From Massilia sp. PAMC28688 (GTDB taxonomy: Bacteria; Pseudomonadota; Gammaproteobacteria; Burkholderiales; Burkholderiaceae_D): DNA of 64,000 nucleotides. Position 1 is the stretch's first letter. Every line of letters begins with the position of its first letter. The stretch spans positions 1,116,001 to 1,180,000 of the forward strand of contig NZ_CP080378.1 in the NCBI RefSeq assembly GCF_019443445.1, written 5' to 3'. Below the pieces are notes generated by a model. It was not told the DNA's origin and ran no database searches. It saw only the letters and a program-made list of their open reading frames with translations. The translations under genes and the position numbers were made by a program. This document shows positions 18,346-30,999 of this stretch, one piece after another.

Positions 18346-18440
18346 GCTGACACCCATGGGGCGCACGGTTGCGCGCGGGATGACCCCGGGCGCGGATCGT
18401 GTTATCGTTTCGTCATGAACCGCAAAAAGAGAAAGCTATC

Positions 18441-18785
18441 ATGTTAATTACCTTCACATCCAAGGCCGCGGCAGACGTCATGATGTACACGGAACACGCC
18501 AAGCGTATTCTCGACCTGCTGCACAAGGATCACCATCGCGGTGTCATCACGGCGGCCGAAGCCGGCCAGGCCATTGAAGTGCTCGAACGTGAAATCGAAG
18601 AAAGCCGCCTGCACGCAGCGGCCGAAGACGTCGAGCGCGACGTGCACGCCCATCACAACGAGAACGGCGACGATGCCGACCACGAAGTGATCGAAGCGGT
18701 CACCTTTTCCACCCGCGCCTACCCGCTGCTGGAAATGCTGCGAGCGGCCAGGGCGGGCGGTCACGATATCCTGTGGGGTGTGTAA
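18441..18785 (+). CDS. DUF1840-family protein
   Basis: A 114-residue soluble protein of the small DUF1840 family found in beta- and gammaproteobacteria. It starts MLITFTSKAAADVMMYTEHA and ends FSTRAYPLLEMLRAARAGGHDILWGV, the family signature ends, with a His/Asp/Glu-rich middle (HAHHNENGDDADHE). The ATG at 18441 has AAAGAGAAAG upstream; the frame opens 14 codons earlier. Function is unknown. The acidic and histidine-rich loop might bind metal, but that is speculation. Confidence 0.87.
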   Translation: MLITFTSKAAADVMMYTEHAKRILDLLHKDHHRGVITAAEAGQAIEVLEREIEESRLHAAAEDVERDVHAHHNENGDDADHEVIEAVTFSTRAYPLLEMLRAARAGGHDILWGV

Positions 18786-18829
18786 TCCGGTTCGCCGCAC
18801 CGGCAGCTACACGCTGCCCGGCTCAAAAG

Positions 18830-18855
18830 AAACCGCCCTGCCGGCGGTTTTTTTT
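18830..18855. terminator. Terminator after the DUF1840 gene
   Basis: AAACCGCC and GGCGGTTT flank a short loop and a T-run follows (GGCGGTTTTTTTT). It serves the DUF1840 gene and could also end the converging penicillin-acylase gene, whose stop is about 20 bp away. Confidence 0.85.
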
Positions 18856-18874
18856 CGTGTGCGGCGCCGGCTCG

Positions 18875-21220
18875 CTATCGGGCGGGCGTCAGTTCAATGA
18901 CCTGCGTGGCTGCCTGCTTGACCGCATCGGCCGAATACAGCAGCGGGAAGTATTTGCCTTCGGCCCAGCTGGCGGCAAGGTCGCGATAGTGCGGACTTGC
19001 CGGATCGCCCGACTGGCCGGGCGTGTTGATGGCCCTTGAGTTATCCCAGTTGCCCACGTCAAGCACCATGCGGAACGATGCGCCGTGCGTCTGCCAGAAG
19101 CTTGCAGGGTGGTAGGTCGAGACATTGACCGTAAAGGGCCCGCCGCCGCGTGGCAGGGGCCCCACATTCAGGTGGGCGCGCGCCGCGTGGCTGACCAGCG
19201 GCGCCAGGGGATGGGTGAACAAGCTGAAATGCAGCCGGCCCCACTGCCATGTCCTCGGGTCCGGCCCCTGCAGCGACTCCATCTCGGCCCAGGCCTCGCC
19301 CAGGCTGGTGAGCAGGACGCGGTCTCGTTTGCGCGCGGCGCCGCGGCCAAAGCGCAGCGCAGGCTGCTCGAGCGCGTCCAGCAGCACCGCAGCGTGGGGA
19401 TGGGCCACGGCCCGCGCGGCCGACGGCGTCAGGACCGCCTCGCGAAATGCCCGGCCCAGGTGGCGCGACCACCACACTTCATACAGGGCCGCAGCGGCCG
19501 ATGTGGCATGTTGTTCGCCGTTCCAGGCGCCGAGCAGACGCAGCGCCGCTTGCGTGCCGCGCTCCGCCGACGTCAATGGCCTGAGCAGGGCCTGCAGACG
19601 CCGCGCATGCAGCGACAGCACATCGTTCTGCAGCTTTTCCATGTCCTCCATGGTCGCCTTGGGCGTGGCCGAAAGAACCTCGCTGATGCGGCGCGCGCGG
19701 GCACTGTCCGGCCACTCGAATCCCAGCTTGTGCACCTGGTAGGGAAACGCGACCGGCAGGTTCATCTCGTTGGCGGAAGCGAACCACCCGCGCGCGGGGT
19801 TGAGCAGGTGCGGGAGCTTGGCACCATCGAGAAAGCCCTGCCACTCATAGCGGCCATCGCCGGGCACCGGCATCAGGCCATCCCACTGCGGGCGTACCGG
19901 TGCCAGGCCGCCGGCCACCCAGCCGATGTTCCCGGCCGTATCGGCATAGACCTGGTTTTCTGCCGGGGCACCCCAGTTTTCCATGGCGCGCCGGAACTGT
20001 GTGAAGTTCTTCGCCTCCATGTAGCTGATGCTGCCAAAGTAAGGCGCCGTGCCCGGCTCGGTCCACGCAGTGCGCACGGCCAGTGCCCGGTGTGCAGCGC
20101 CGTCCTGGTGGATGACCGGCCCATGACGGGTGAAACGCAGCTCCACCGCTTGCGCAGGGCGGCCGCGTACCGGCACCATTTCGCGCACGGCCCTGAAATT
20201 TTCCCACTTTCCCTGGTAGCGGTACTGGCCGGGATTGGCGGGATTGGTTTGGTAGACGTACAGGTCTTCCTGGTCGATGCTGAATATGGTCAGGCCGAAA
20301 GCCACCTTGCCGTTGTGGCCAATGGACACCCCAGGCAGCGCCGGCTCGCCGGCGCCGATGATATTCATGCCCGGCGCGTTGAGGTGGACGATGTAGCGCA
20401 GCGAGGGGATGCCGTAGCCGCGATGCGGGTCGCTGGCCAGCATCGGGCGCCCGGTGGCGGTGCGCGAGGGCGCCAGCACCCAGCTGTTGCTGCCCTCGCG
20501 CGTGTCGTCATCGATAGCTGTGCGGGCGGCCAGGCGCTGGGCGCCGAAACGGACGGTGTCGGTGGCGCGCATGAACACGTCCAGCGCGTCGGCCGGCAGG
20601 CAGGGATCAAGGCCGGCGGGCACGCGCGTGGTCCAGGCGGGCGACAACTGTGCGCGTACCGCATCGGCGGCCAAGCCGGCCTGGCAGACCACGCGGGCGC
20701 GGGCAAATTCCTGGGTCAGGTTGCGCGTGAGGCCGTGGCTGCGGATGCGAACCACATCAGCAGCCTGCCACCTGGCGGGCTGGTAGCCGAGCTGGCGAAA
20801 TTCAAACGGCAGCAGGTGCGGATTGCGCCCGAGATGGTCAATGTAGGCATTGATACCGGCGACGAATCGCGAGCTTGTCTCCAGCGCGTCAGGTCCGTAG
20901 GCAGCCCACTCATCCTTCATGCTGCCGCGGTACAGGAACAGGCGCGCGGCCCGGTCCTGCGCCAGGTACGATGGCCCGAGGACGGACGACAGGTCGCCCA
21001 GCCCCCGGCGGCGCCACAGGTCAATCTGAAACAGGCGATCACGCGCGGCATTGAAGCCCTGCACAAAGAACGCGTCACTGCGGCTGGCGGCGTAAATGTG
21101 GGGTACGCCCCATTTGTCGACCAGGATGCGTGCCGGCTGCTGCAGCCCCGTTACCGGGATGCCCTGGGCTGCAGCGCTAACCGCGGCGCAGGCCAGCAGC
21201 GCCGCGCCGCAGCTGCGCAT
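18875..21220 (-). CDS. Penicillin acylase family N-terminal-nucleophile hydrolase
   Basis: A 781-residue exported hydrolase made as one chain and cut to alpha and beta subunits. After a signal-like N-terminus (MRSCGAALLACAAVSAAAQ) the alpha part begins ARILVDKWGVPHIYA with the usual GVPHIYA box. The beta chain would begin at Ser244 in EGSNSWVLAPSR, the predicted nucleophile. Relatives cleave acyl-homoserine lactones or penicillins; which applies cannot be told. The start at 21220 overlaps the end of the DUF418 gene region by spacing only (7 bp gap). A TTG three codons upstream is the alternative. Translation is probably coupled to DUF418. Confidence 0.92.
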   Translation of the reverse strand: MRSCGAALLACAAVSAAAQGIPVTGLQQPARILVDKWGVPHIYAASRSDAFFVQGFNAARDRLFQIDLWRRRGLGDLSSVLGPSYLAQDRAARLFLYRGSMKDEWAAYGPDALETSSRFVAGINAYIDHLGRNPHLLPFEFRQLGYQPARWQAADVVRIRSHGLTRNLTQEFARARVVCQAGLAADAVRAQLSPAWTTRVPAGLDPCLPADALDVFMRATDTVRFGAQRLAARTAIDDDTREGSNSWVLAPSRTATGRPMLASDPHRGYGIPSLRYIVHLNAPGMNIIGAGEPALPGVSIGHNGKVAFGLTIFSIDQEDLYVYQTNPANPGQYRYQGKWENFRAVREMVPVRGRPAQAVELRFTRHGPVIHQDGAAHRALAVRTAWTEPGTAPYFGSISYMEAKNFTQFRRAMENWGAPAENQVYADTAGNIGWVAGGLAPVRPQWDGLMPVPGDGRYEWQGFLDGAKLPHLLNPARGWFASANEMNLPVAFPYQVHKLGFEWPDSARARRISEVLSATPKATMEDMEKLQNDVLSLHARRLQALLRPLTSAERGTQAALRLLGAWNGEQHATSAAAALYEVWWSRHLGRAFREAVLTPSAARAVAHPHAAVLLDALEQPALRFGRGAARKRDRVLLTSLGEAWAEMESLQGPDPRTWQWGRLHFSLFTHPLAPLVSHAARAHLNVGPLPRGGGPFTVNVSTYHPASFWQTHGASFRMVLDVGNWDNSRAINTPGQSGDPASPHYRDLAASWAEGKYFPLLYSADAVKQAATQVIELTPAR

Positions 21221-21225
21221 GCCCC

Positions 21226-22869
21226 TCAAGCGGTGCTGGCCACGGCGGACATCGGACCACCCGGCCCAAGGCGCATGGGCGGAATCTGCCAGTAGGTGAT
21301 CGCACGCCACAGCCATTCCACCGGTCCGTAACGGAAGCGCGAGAGCCAGACATGGCTCAATACAATCTGCGCCAGCAGGACTGCAGCGACAAACACCATT
21401 TGGCCTGGACGCGACATGCCCCAGTTGGCAAAGCCGTAGCCAAAGAAAAACGTGGAGGCTACCAGCGACTGTGTCAGGTAATTGGTCAGCGCCATGCGGC
21501 CAAAGGGCGCCAGCAGACGCACCTTGTTCAGCGGCGATGCGCTGTGCAGCATCAGGACAATGAGGCTGACGTAACCGAGTGACGCCGGCAGATTGCCCAG
21601 CATGCGCAGGCCGGCGGCCAGTTGCCATCCGTCCGTCCCGCGCGAGCCTGGCACGGCATGCAGGGCAATGGCGGAACCGAGCAAGCCCAGGCCGATGCCC
21701 ACAGGCAGGCCGTACAGTGCCAGTTTTCTAAACAGAGGCAAGTGATCCTGGGTACGTTCCATGATGCCGGACCGGACGAACCACGTGCCCAGCAAGAACA
21801 TGCCGATCAGGATCGTTGCGAAGCCGACTTCCTCAGGTGCGTGGCCCGCAAAGCGTTTGGCGCGCCAGGCGACGGTGTCGAGGTAGCTCCCCTTGGACAT
21901 CACGGCAATTTCACCTTGAATCCTTTGTTCGCGCTTCTTGAGATTTTTCTCCCGTTCGGCTGCTGCTTCCGCCGCTTTCTTGGCCCCTTCCTTGGTCGCC
22001 ACGACAGGCGGCTTTTGCGGGAAGTAATACTGGGCGGCGCCCACACCGGTCATCATGAGGAACGAAAAACAATAAATGCCCACGCCCAGGCGCCACGGGC
22101 GCGCAGCCTTGTCGCCATGCAAGCGCAGGGTGAAGTAGGCGGCCACGGACAGCACCGTGCCCAGCAGAGGAAGGGCGAATCGTGCCGGCGGCGGGGAGTT
22201 GGGAATGAACCACATGGCCACGCCGGCCACCAGCGCAATGCCGGCCGCCACCGCCATCACCACGCCGACTGCGGGCTGATTGCCAAAGCGCTTGACGCGC
22301 TGCTCACCGCGCAGCCACCAGGCGGCGGTCGCGAAAAACGCCAGGCCGCCGGCCACGCCATACAGGGCGTCAAAACCAGGAATGAAGCCGCCAGCAGTAC
22401 AGGCCGCAATCGCCAGCGCGATCCACTTGGGCTTACCGTACAGCACGATCAGCAAGGCAGTCGCGGCGACGGCGTAGCTGAACAGGATATCGCCCGACCA
22501 CAGGAAGATGCTGTGGAGTGCGCCAAAGACCGCCAGCGCGGCAATGCGGCGCAGGTAGGGCACGAGGAAGGGACGGCCTGCGCGTTCGGCGCGAATCAGC
22601 ATGACCGCGAAGCCCATGCCGAACAGCAGCGAGAAGATTGTCCAGAATTTGCCAACGACGAAATACTGTACGAAGTAGCTGACCCAGAAGTCGGCGCCAC
22701 TTTCCCCGGGCCGCATCCCGCTGCCGATTTCACCGGTGGCGCGGTTGAAAAATTCAACATTCATGAACATGATGCCCATCAGGGCAAAGCCCCGGATGAC
22801 ATCGAGTGCATGAATACGTTCACTGCTCGCAATGGGCGCGAGCGTTGCGCTTGCTTGTGGTTGATCCAT
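21226..22869 (-). CDS. DUF418-domain membrane protein
   Basis: A 547-residue polytopic protein. The start RIHALDVIRGFALMGIMFMN and the C-terminal block FGRMALTNYLTQSL with FRYGPVEWLWRAITYWQ are diagnostic of DUF418 (YeiB-like) proteins. About ten hydrophobic helices and a charged loop (EAAAEREKNLKKREQRIQ, about residues 290-320) are seen. Of the two close ATGs (22875 and 22869) I prefer 22869, because AAGGGG is 6 bp before it but directly touches the other. Its function is unknown. It sits just upstream of the penicillin acylase on the same strand. Confidence 0.9.
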   Translation of the reverse strand: MDQPQASATLAPIASSERIHALDVIRGFALMGIMFMNVEFFNRATGEIGSGMRPGESGADFWVSYFVQYFVVGKFWTIFSLLFGMGFAVMLIRAERAGRPFLVPYLRRIAALAVFGALHSIFLWSGDILFSYAVAATALLIVLYGKPKWIALAIAACTAGGFIPGFDALYGVAGGLAFFATAAWWLRGEQRVKRFGNQPAVGVVMAVAAGIALVAGVAMWFIPNSPPPARFALPLLGTVLSVAAYFTLRLHGDKAARPWRLGVGIYCFSFLMMTGVGAAQYYFPQKPPVVATKEGAKKAAEAAAEREKNLKKREQRIQGEIAVMSKGSYLDTVAWRAKRFAGHAPEEVGFATILIGMFLLGTWFVRSGIMERTQDHLPLFRKLALYGLPVGIGLGLLGSAIALHAVPGSRGTDGWQLAAGLRMLGNLPASLGYVSLIVLMLHSASPLNKVRLLAPFGRMALTNYLTQSLVASTFFFGYGFANWGMSRPGQMVFVAAVLLAQIVLSHVWLSRFRYGPVEWLWRAITYWQIPPMRLGPGGPMSAVASTA

Positions 22870-23060
22870 GGTCATCCCCTTGTTGTAAGGACTAGATCGT
22901 AAGCGTGGCCGACGGCGAGCAATACAGCTATGCGACAGAGTGCAGAAAATGACGGTTGAAATGCATTTTTCCTGCGCGGAACAGTGACGGGCGCCGGCAG
23001 CAATGCGAGGGTAAGTGGAATAAAGCCGGCAGCGCGGCGGAGCGGCTAAACCTCTGGGCG
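22870..23060. other. Intergenic gap between DUF418 gene and rrn1
   Basis: This gap would hold the promoter of the DUF418 gene. I see no further gene. Its right end (from about 23023) resembles the stretch before the rrn2 terminator (about 51550), both with AAAGCCGGCAG and GAGCGGCTAAA, so the repeat between rrn copies extends slightly past the terminator. Confidence 0.5.
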
Positions 23061-23097
23061 AAAAAAAACCCCGAGGCATTTCTGCTCCGGGGTTTTT
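23061..23097 (-). terminator. rrn1 operon terminator
   Basis: On the minus strand AAAAACCCCGGAGC...GCCTCGGGGTTTTTTTT: a strong stem with a long T-run, just after the 5S gene. The same structure follows rrn2 and rrn3. Confidence 0.92.
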
Positions 23098-23108
23098 CTC
23101 TTATAACT

Positions 23109-23224
23109 AGCCTGACGATAACCTACTTTCACACTGGTTGCAGCACTATCATCGGCGTAAAATCGTTTCACGGTCCTGTTCGGGATGGGAAGGGGTGGTA
23201 CCGATTTACTATGGTCATCAGGCA
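23109..23224 (-). rRNA. rrf: 5S ribosomal RNA, rrn1
   Basis: The minus strand begins TGCCTGATGACCATAGTAAA and contains the conserved CCCATCCCGAACAGGACCG core. It is 116 nt, and the same length and near-identical sequence occur in rrn2 and rrn3. Ends are set by the self-pairing terminal stem (TGCCTGA/CGTCAGGC). Confidence 0.95.
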
Positions 23225-23382
23225 TAACTTGTACAGGTAACAGCTCCACAACGGGGCAGCTGCACCTTGAATCTGGAAGAAGTAAGTTTTGTATTCGTAG
23301 TAATGAACTACGGGGTAGTGCTCGAGATATCAACAACAAGGCAACACGCGACATTCTTATCTCTGCACCTGCTAAGGTTATA

Positions 23383-26260
<2,878 letters not shown>

Positions 26261-26402
26261 AACGTTAGCCTCTCCGCCGACTAAGCAGAAAGACGTTACA
26301 GAGATAAGAATGTACAGCGTTGTTGCTTTGTTTGTTGATACTGTGATTACTACCCTGCCAAACCGTTATTCACGGATTGACATAAAACTTTACTTCTTCC
26401 AG

Positions 26403-26415
26403 ATTGTTAAAGAAC
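26403..26415 (-). promoter_or_regulatory. boxA-like antitermination site in the rrn1 spacer
   Basis: The minus strand reads GTTCTTTAACAAT, matching rRNA boxA elements. It lies between tRNA-Ala and the 23S gene, and a similar box occurs in the leader. Confidence 0.7.
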
Positions 26416-26493
26416 GAAACAGCAATGATCTCTAAAAGATCAAACCTAAACCACACAGGCTTACATTTGGACTTTCAGGAGATAGTAGAGTGA

Positions 26494-26569
26494 TGGTGGA
26501 GGATGACGGGATCGAACCGACGACCCCCTGCTTGCAAAGCAGGTGCTCTCCCAGCTGAGCTAATCCCCC
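26494..26569 (-). tRNA. tRNA-Ala (TGC), rrn1
   Basis: 76 nt with encoded CCA. The anticodon loop is CTTTGCAAG (anticodon TGC) and the acceptor GGGGGAT pairs with ATCCTCC. It lies in the 16S-23S spacer. Confidence 0.97.
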
Positions 26570-26673
26570 AAATTCATCACAAAAAAGTACAAACCTACTT
26601 TTTTGTGGATCGAGGTAAAAATCCCTGGCAAAGCCAGTTGATTTTTACAAGCAAGAGCCACGATGCGATAACT
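26570..26673 (-). repeat. Hairpin-rich insert between tRNA-Ala and tRNA-Ile, only in rrn1
   Basis: 104 nt here against 19 nt in rrn2. It holds a perfect 12-bp inverted repeat (CACAAAAAAGTA, 26578-26589, with TACTTTTTTGTG, 26596-26607) and a second stem-loop (GTAAAAATC, 26615-26623, with GATTTTTAC, 26640-26648, enclosing CTGGC/GCCAG). It may be an extra processing structure or a small spacer element exchanged among rRNA operons. Confidence 0.8.
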
Positions 26674-26750
26674 TGGTAGGGCTGGTTGGACTCGAACCAA
26701 CGACCCCCGCGTTATCAACACGGTGCTCTAACCAGCTGAGCTACAGCCCC
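26674..26750 (-). tRNA. tRNA-Ile (GAT), rrn1
   Basis: 77 nt with encoded CCA. The anticodon loop is TTGATAA (GAT), the D-loop and T-loop (GGTTCGAGTCC) are standard, and the acceptor GGGGCTG pairs with CAGCCCT. Confidence 0.97.
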
Positions 26751-26825
26751 AAATGCTGTTCTTCTTGTTCAACAGTCGATAAGAGTGGACGCTTAATGAA
26801 TTGGTTCTATAACCAGGTGCAACTC

Positions 26826-28358
<1,533 letters not shown>

Positions 28359-28734
28359 ATCTCTGTTTGTCGGGCATTTCTGCCCGAATTCGTCCCATTG
28401 GTCCGAATTCGCTCACTCAAAATACTGACAGGCCACTACTTTCGTAGCGCCTATATTTCTTTCTTGTGAACATTTGATAATTTAAGTATTCAACATCGCT
28501 TGCGCTCTGTTGGCACCTTCATCAAACGCCCACACTTATCGACTGTTAATTTTTAAAGAACTTATTCGGTACTGCCTTGCTGCAGGCTACGAAGCGTTGT
28601 GTTCGTTGCAGCAGAGAGGTGAGATTATGCAGCGTTTCGCGATTCTCGTCAACTCCCTTTTTTACTACAGCGTCGTTTTCGACACTCCCTGACAGCTTGC
28701 TAACTACTTGATTTCGTTAACGTTTCGTTCGGGG
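28359..28734 (-). promoter_or_regulatory. rrn1 leader with boxA and 16S processing arm
   Basis: This gene-free 376 bp is the transcribed leader. A boxA-like GTTCTTTAAAAAT lies at 28548-28561 (minus strand). The segment at 28527-28547 is complementary to 26771-26791 in the spacer (AACAGTCGATAAG core), so the two arms close the pre-16S RNase III stem. Short open frames on the plus strand here are not genes. Confidence 0.85.
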
Positions 28735-28740
28735 AGGCGA

Positions 28741-28770
28741 ACTATAGCAAAGCCGCATCAGCGTTGGCAA
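28741..28770 (-). promoter_or_regulatory. rrn1 sigma-70 promoter
   Basis: The minus strand reads TTGCCA (28765-28770), an 18-bp spacer, TATAGT (28741-28746), then a GC-rich discriminator TCGCCTCCCC. The rrn2 promoter has the same -10, spacing and discriminator. The inverted repeat CGGGAA-TAAAT-TTCCCG lies at 28785-28801, upstream of the -35. Confidence 0.85.
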
Positions 28771-28887
28771 GCCCTTTTTGTGAACGGGAATAAATTTCCC
28801 GCACGCTACTTATTAGCCATAAACAACGCGATTTCCCGAGGCCAGTTATATTGCGGCAGGCATGACATTTCTATATCCGGAGATCCA

Positions 28888-30996
28888 ATGAAGCATTCGC
28901 TACGGCGCAACGTTATCGCTGCGATGGTCACATCAGCTGGCACACCCTTTATTGCGGCGCAGTCGCAGCCTGTTGATGTGGTCGTGATCACTGGCAGCCG
29001 CATCGAACACAGCAGCTTCGATCTGCCCGCCGCTATCGACGTGGTTGACGCCGCCCGCATCAACGCTGCCCAGATGCGGGTGAATGCCTCAGAAGCCCTG
29101 GCGGCAGTCCCTGGACTGGTTGCACAAAACCGTCAGAACTACGCCCAGGACCTGCAGATTTCATCACGCGGCTTCGGTGCCCGCTCCGCCTTTGGCGTGC
29201 GCGGCGTGCGACTGGTCGCAGATGGCATCCCGGCATCCATGCCCGATGGCCAAGGGCAGGCAGCCACTTTCAATCTGGATGCGGCAGAGCGCATCGAAGT
29301 GCTGCGCGGCCCGTTCTCCGCCATGTATGGCAATCACGCCGGGGGCACGGTCGTGTTGTTCACACGCGACGGCAAGGGCCGTCCCAGCGTGGACACCACG
29401 GTGTCCGGCGGCAGTTATGGCACGCGCAAGGCGGACATCCTGGCGCAGGGAGAATCCGAAGGTGTCGGCTACGTCATCGACACCTCGCGCTTTCAGACCG
29501 ACGGCTACCGCGATCACAGCGCCGCAACACGCGACCAGTCATTCGCAAAGATCACGGTAAAGCCGTCGCCAACCAGCCGCATGACCGTTACCGCCAGCGC
29601 CCTGGTGCAGGACGACACCCAGGATCCGTTGGGCGTCACATGGGCCACGTACCAGCGCGACCGACGCGCCGGCGAGACCGACGCCAACGACACGGCCACA
29701 CCAAAGCGCACGCTGGCCGAACGTTACAACACGCGCAAGAGCATCAATCACAAACAGGCCGGCGTTTCGTTCGACCAGCACTTTGGCGATGATCGACTGC
29801 GCTACATGATCTACGGCGGCAACCGGCAGGTAATCCAGTACCTGTCGATCCCGCGCTTCGTGCAGACAGCGGCCACCCAGTCCGGCGGCGTCATCGACTT
29901 TGACCGCGACTTCCATGGCGCGGACCTGAACTGGCTGCGCAAGGTGCCGCTCGCCGGCGGAACGCTCAGTACTACCATCGGCATCGATTATGGATACTCG
30001 CACGACGACCGGCAGGGTTACGAAAACTTCGTCGGCGCCCAACTGGGCCTCCTCGGCCGCCTGCGGCGCGACGAGGCTAATACGGTAAGGAGTCTCGATC
30101 CCTATTTGCAGGCCGAATGGCAAGGCGGTTCCTGGGTCCTGACGGCGGGCCTGCGTCACAGCCGCATGTCGGTCGGTGTGGCCGACCATTACCTGGCCAA
30201 CGGCGACGACAGCGGCGAAGTGAACTTCCGCCACACGACGCCTCTGCTGGGAATCCTTTACAAGCTCACCCCCACGCTGAACGTCTACGCCAGCGCGGCG
30301 CGCGGCTTTGAAGCGCCCACCTTGAACGAACTATTCTATTCCGGCGCCGGCGCGGGCTTCAATTTCGGCCTGCGGCCGGCGAAGAGTGCACACCTTGAAG
30401 CGGGTATCAAAGCGTATGTGGGAGAGCGCAGCCGCGTCAACGCCGCCCTGTTTCAGGTCAGGACGAGCGACGAACTGGTGGTCGACATCTCCGGCGGCGG
30501 CCGCACCAGCTATCGCAATGCCAGCAAGACGCTGCGCCAGGGGGCAGAGCTTTCACTCGACAGCAACCTGGCCAAGGGTGTCAGCGCGCGCCTTGCCATG
30601 ACGGTCATGCGCGCCGTGTTCGACGCGCCCTTTGCCGACGTAGTCAAAGACAATCGCTTGCCCGGTGTACCGAAAGCGAACCTGTTCGGCGAACTGGCAT
30701 GGAACAACACCAGTGACACGCTGGGCGCTGCCATCGAGACTGTCGCCAGCAGCAAAATCTACGTTGACGACGCCAATGACGACACCCCGGCGCCGGGATA
30801 CGCGGTCTTGAATGCGCGGGTGCAGGCCAGGCAGAACATGGGCCGCTGGCGCCTGAAGCAGTTCGTACGCCTGAACAACCTCACCGGCAAGCAGTATGTC
30901 GGCTCACTCATCGTGGGAGATGGTAACCGGCGCTATTACGAAGCGGCGCCCGGCCGCAACTGGCTCGCCGGCTTCAGCGCGCAGTACACCTTCTAG
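28888..30996 (+). CDS. TonB-dependent outer-membrane receptor
   Basis: A 702-residue receptor. A signal peptide (MKHSLRRNVIAAMVTSAGTPFIAAQ) precedes a plug domain with DVVVITGSRIE (TonB-box-like), FGVRGVRLVADGIPASMPDG and RIEVLRGPFSAMYG. The beta barrel ends GFSAQYTF with C-terminal Phe. The ATG at 28888 has a CGGAGA site 6 bp before. It is divergent from rrn1 and converges with the GTPase gene (3-bp gap). No riboswitch precedes it, so it need not belong to the cobalamin locus. The ligand is unknown, perhaps a siderophore. Confidence 0.92.
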   Translation: MKHSLRRNVIAAMVTSAGTPFIAAQSQPVDVVVITGSRIEHSSFDLPAAIDVVDAARINAAQMRVNASEALAAVPGLVAQNRQNYAQDLQISSRGFGARSAFGVRGVRLVADGIPASMPDGQGQAATFNLDAAERIEVLRGPFSAMYGNHAGGTVVLFTRDGKGRPSVDTTVSGGSYGTRKADILAQGESEGVGYVIDTSRFQTDGYRDHSAATRDQSFAKITVKPSPTSRMTVTASALVQDDTQDPLGVTWATYQRDRRAGETDANDTATPKRTLAERYNTRKSINHKQAGVSFDQHFGDDRLRYMIYGGNRQVIQYLSIPRFVQTAATQSGGVIDFDRDFHGADLNWLRKVPLAGGTLSTTIGIDYGYSHDDRQGYENFVGAQLGLLGRLRRDEANTVRSLDPYLQAEWQGGSWVLTAGLRHSRMSVGVADHYLANGDDSGEVNFRHTTPLLGILYKLTPTLNVYASAARGFEAPTLNELFYSGAGAGFNFGLRPAKSAHLEAGIKAYVGERSRVNAALFQVRTSDELVVDISGGGRTSYRNASKTLRQGAELSLDSNLAKGVSARLAMTVMRAVFDAPFADVVKDNRLPGVPKANLFGELAWNNTSDTLGAAIETVASSKIYVDDANDDTPAPGYAVLNARVQARQNMGRWRLKQFVRLNNLTGKQYVGSLIVGDGNRRYYEAAPGRNWLAGFSAQYTF

Positions 30997-30999
30997 CAT

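Noticed and set aside
28888..30996. A second B12 receptor as part of the cobalamin locus
   Set aside because: It has no riboswitch, is separated by the DUF3482/DUF2868 pair, and its plug does not resemble BtuB closely enough to assign a ligand.
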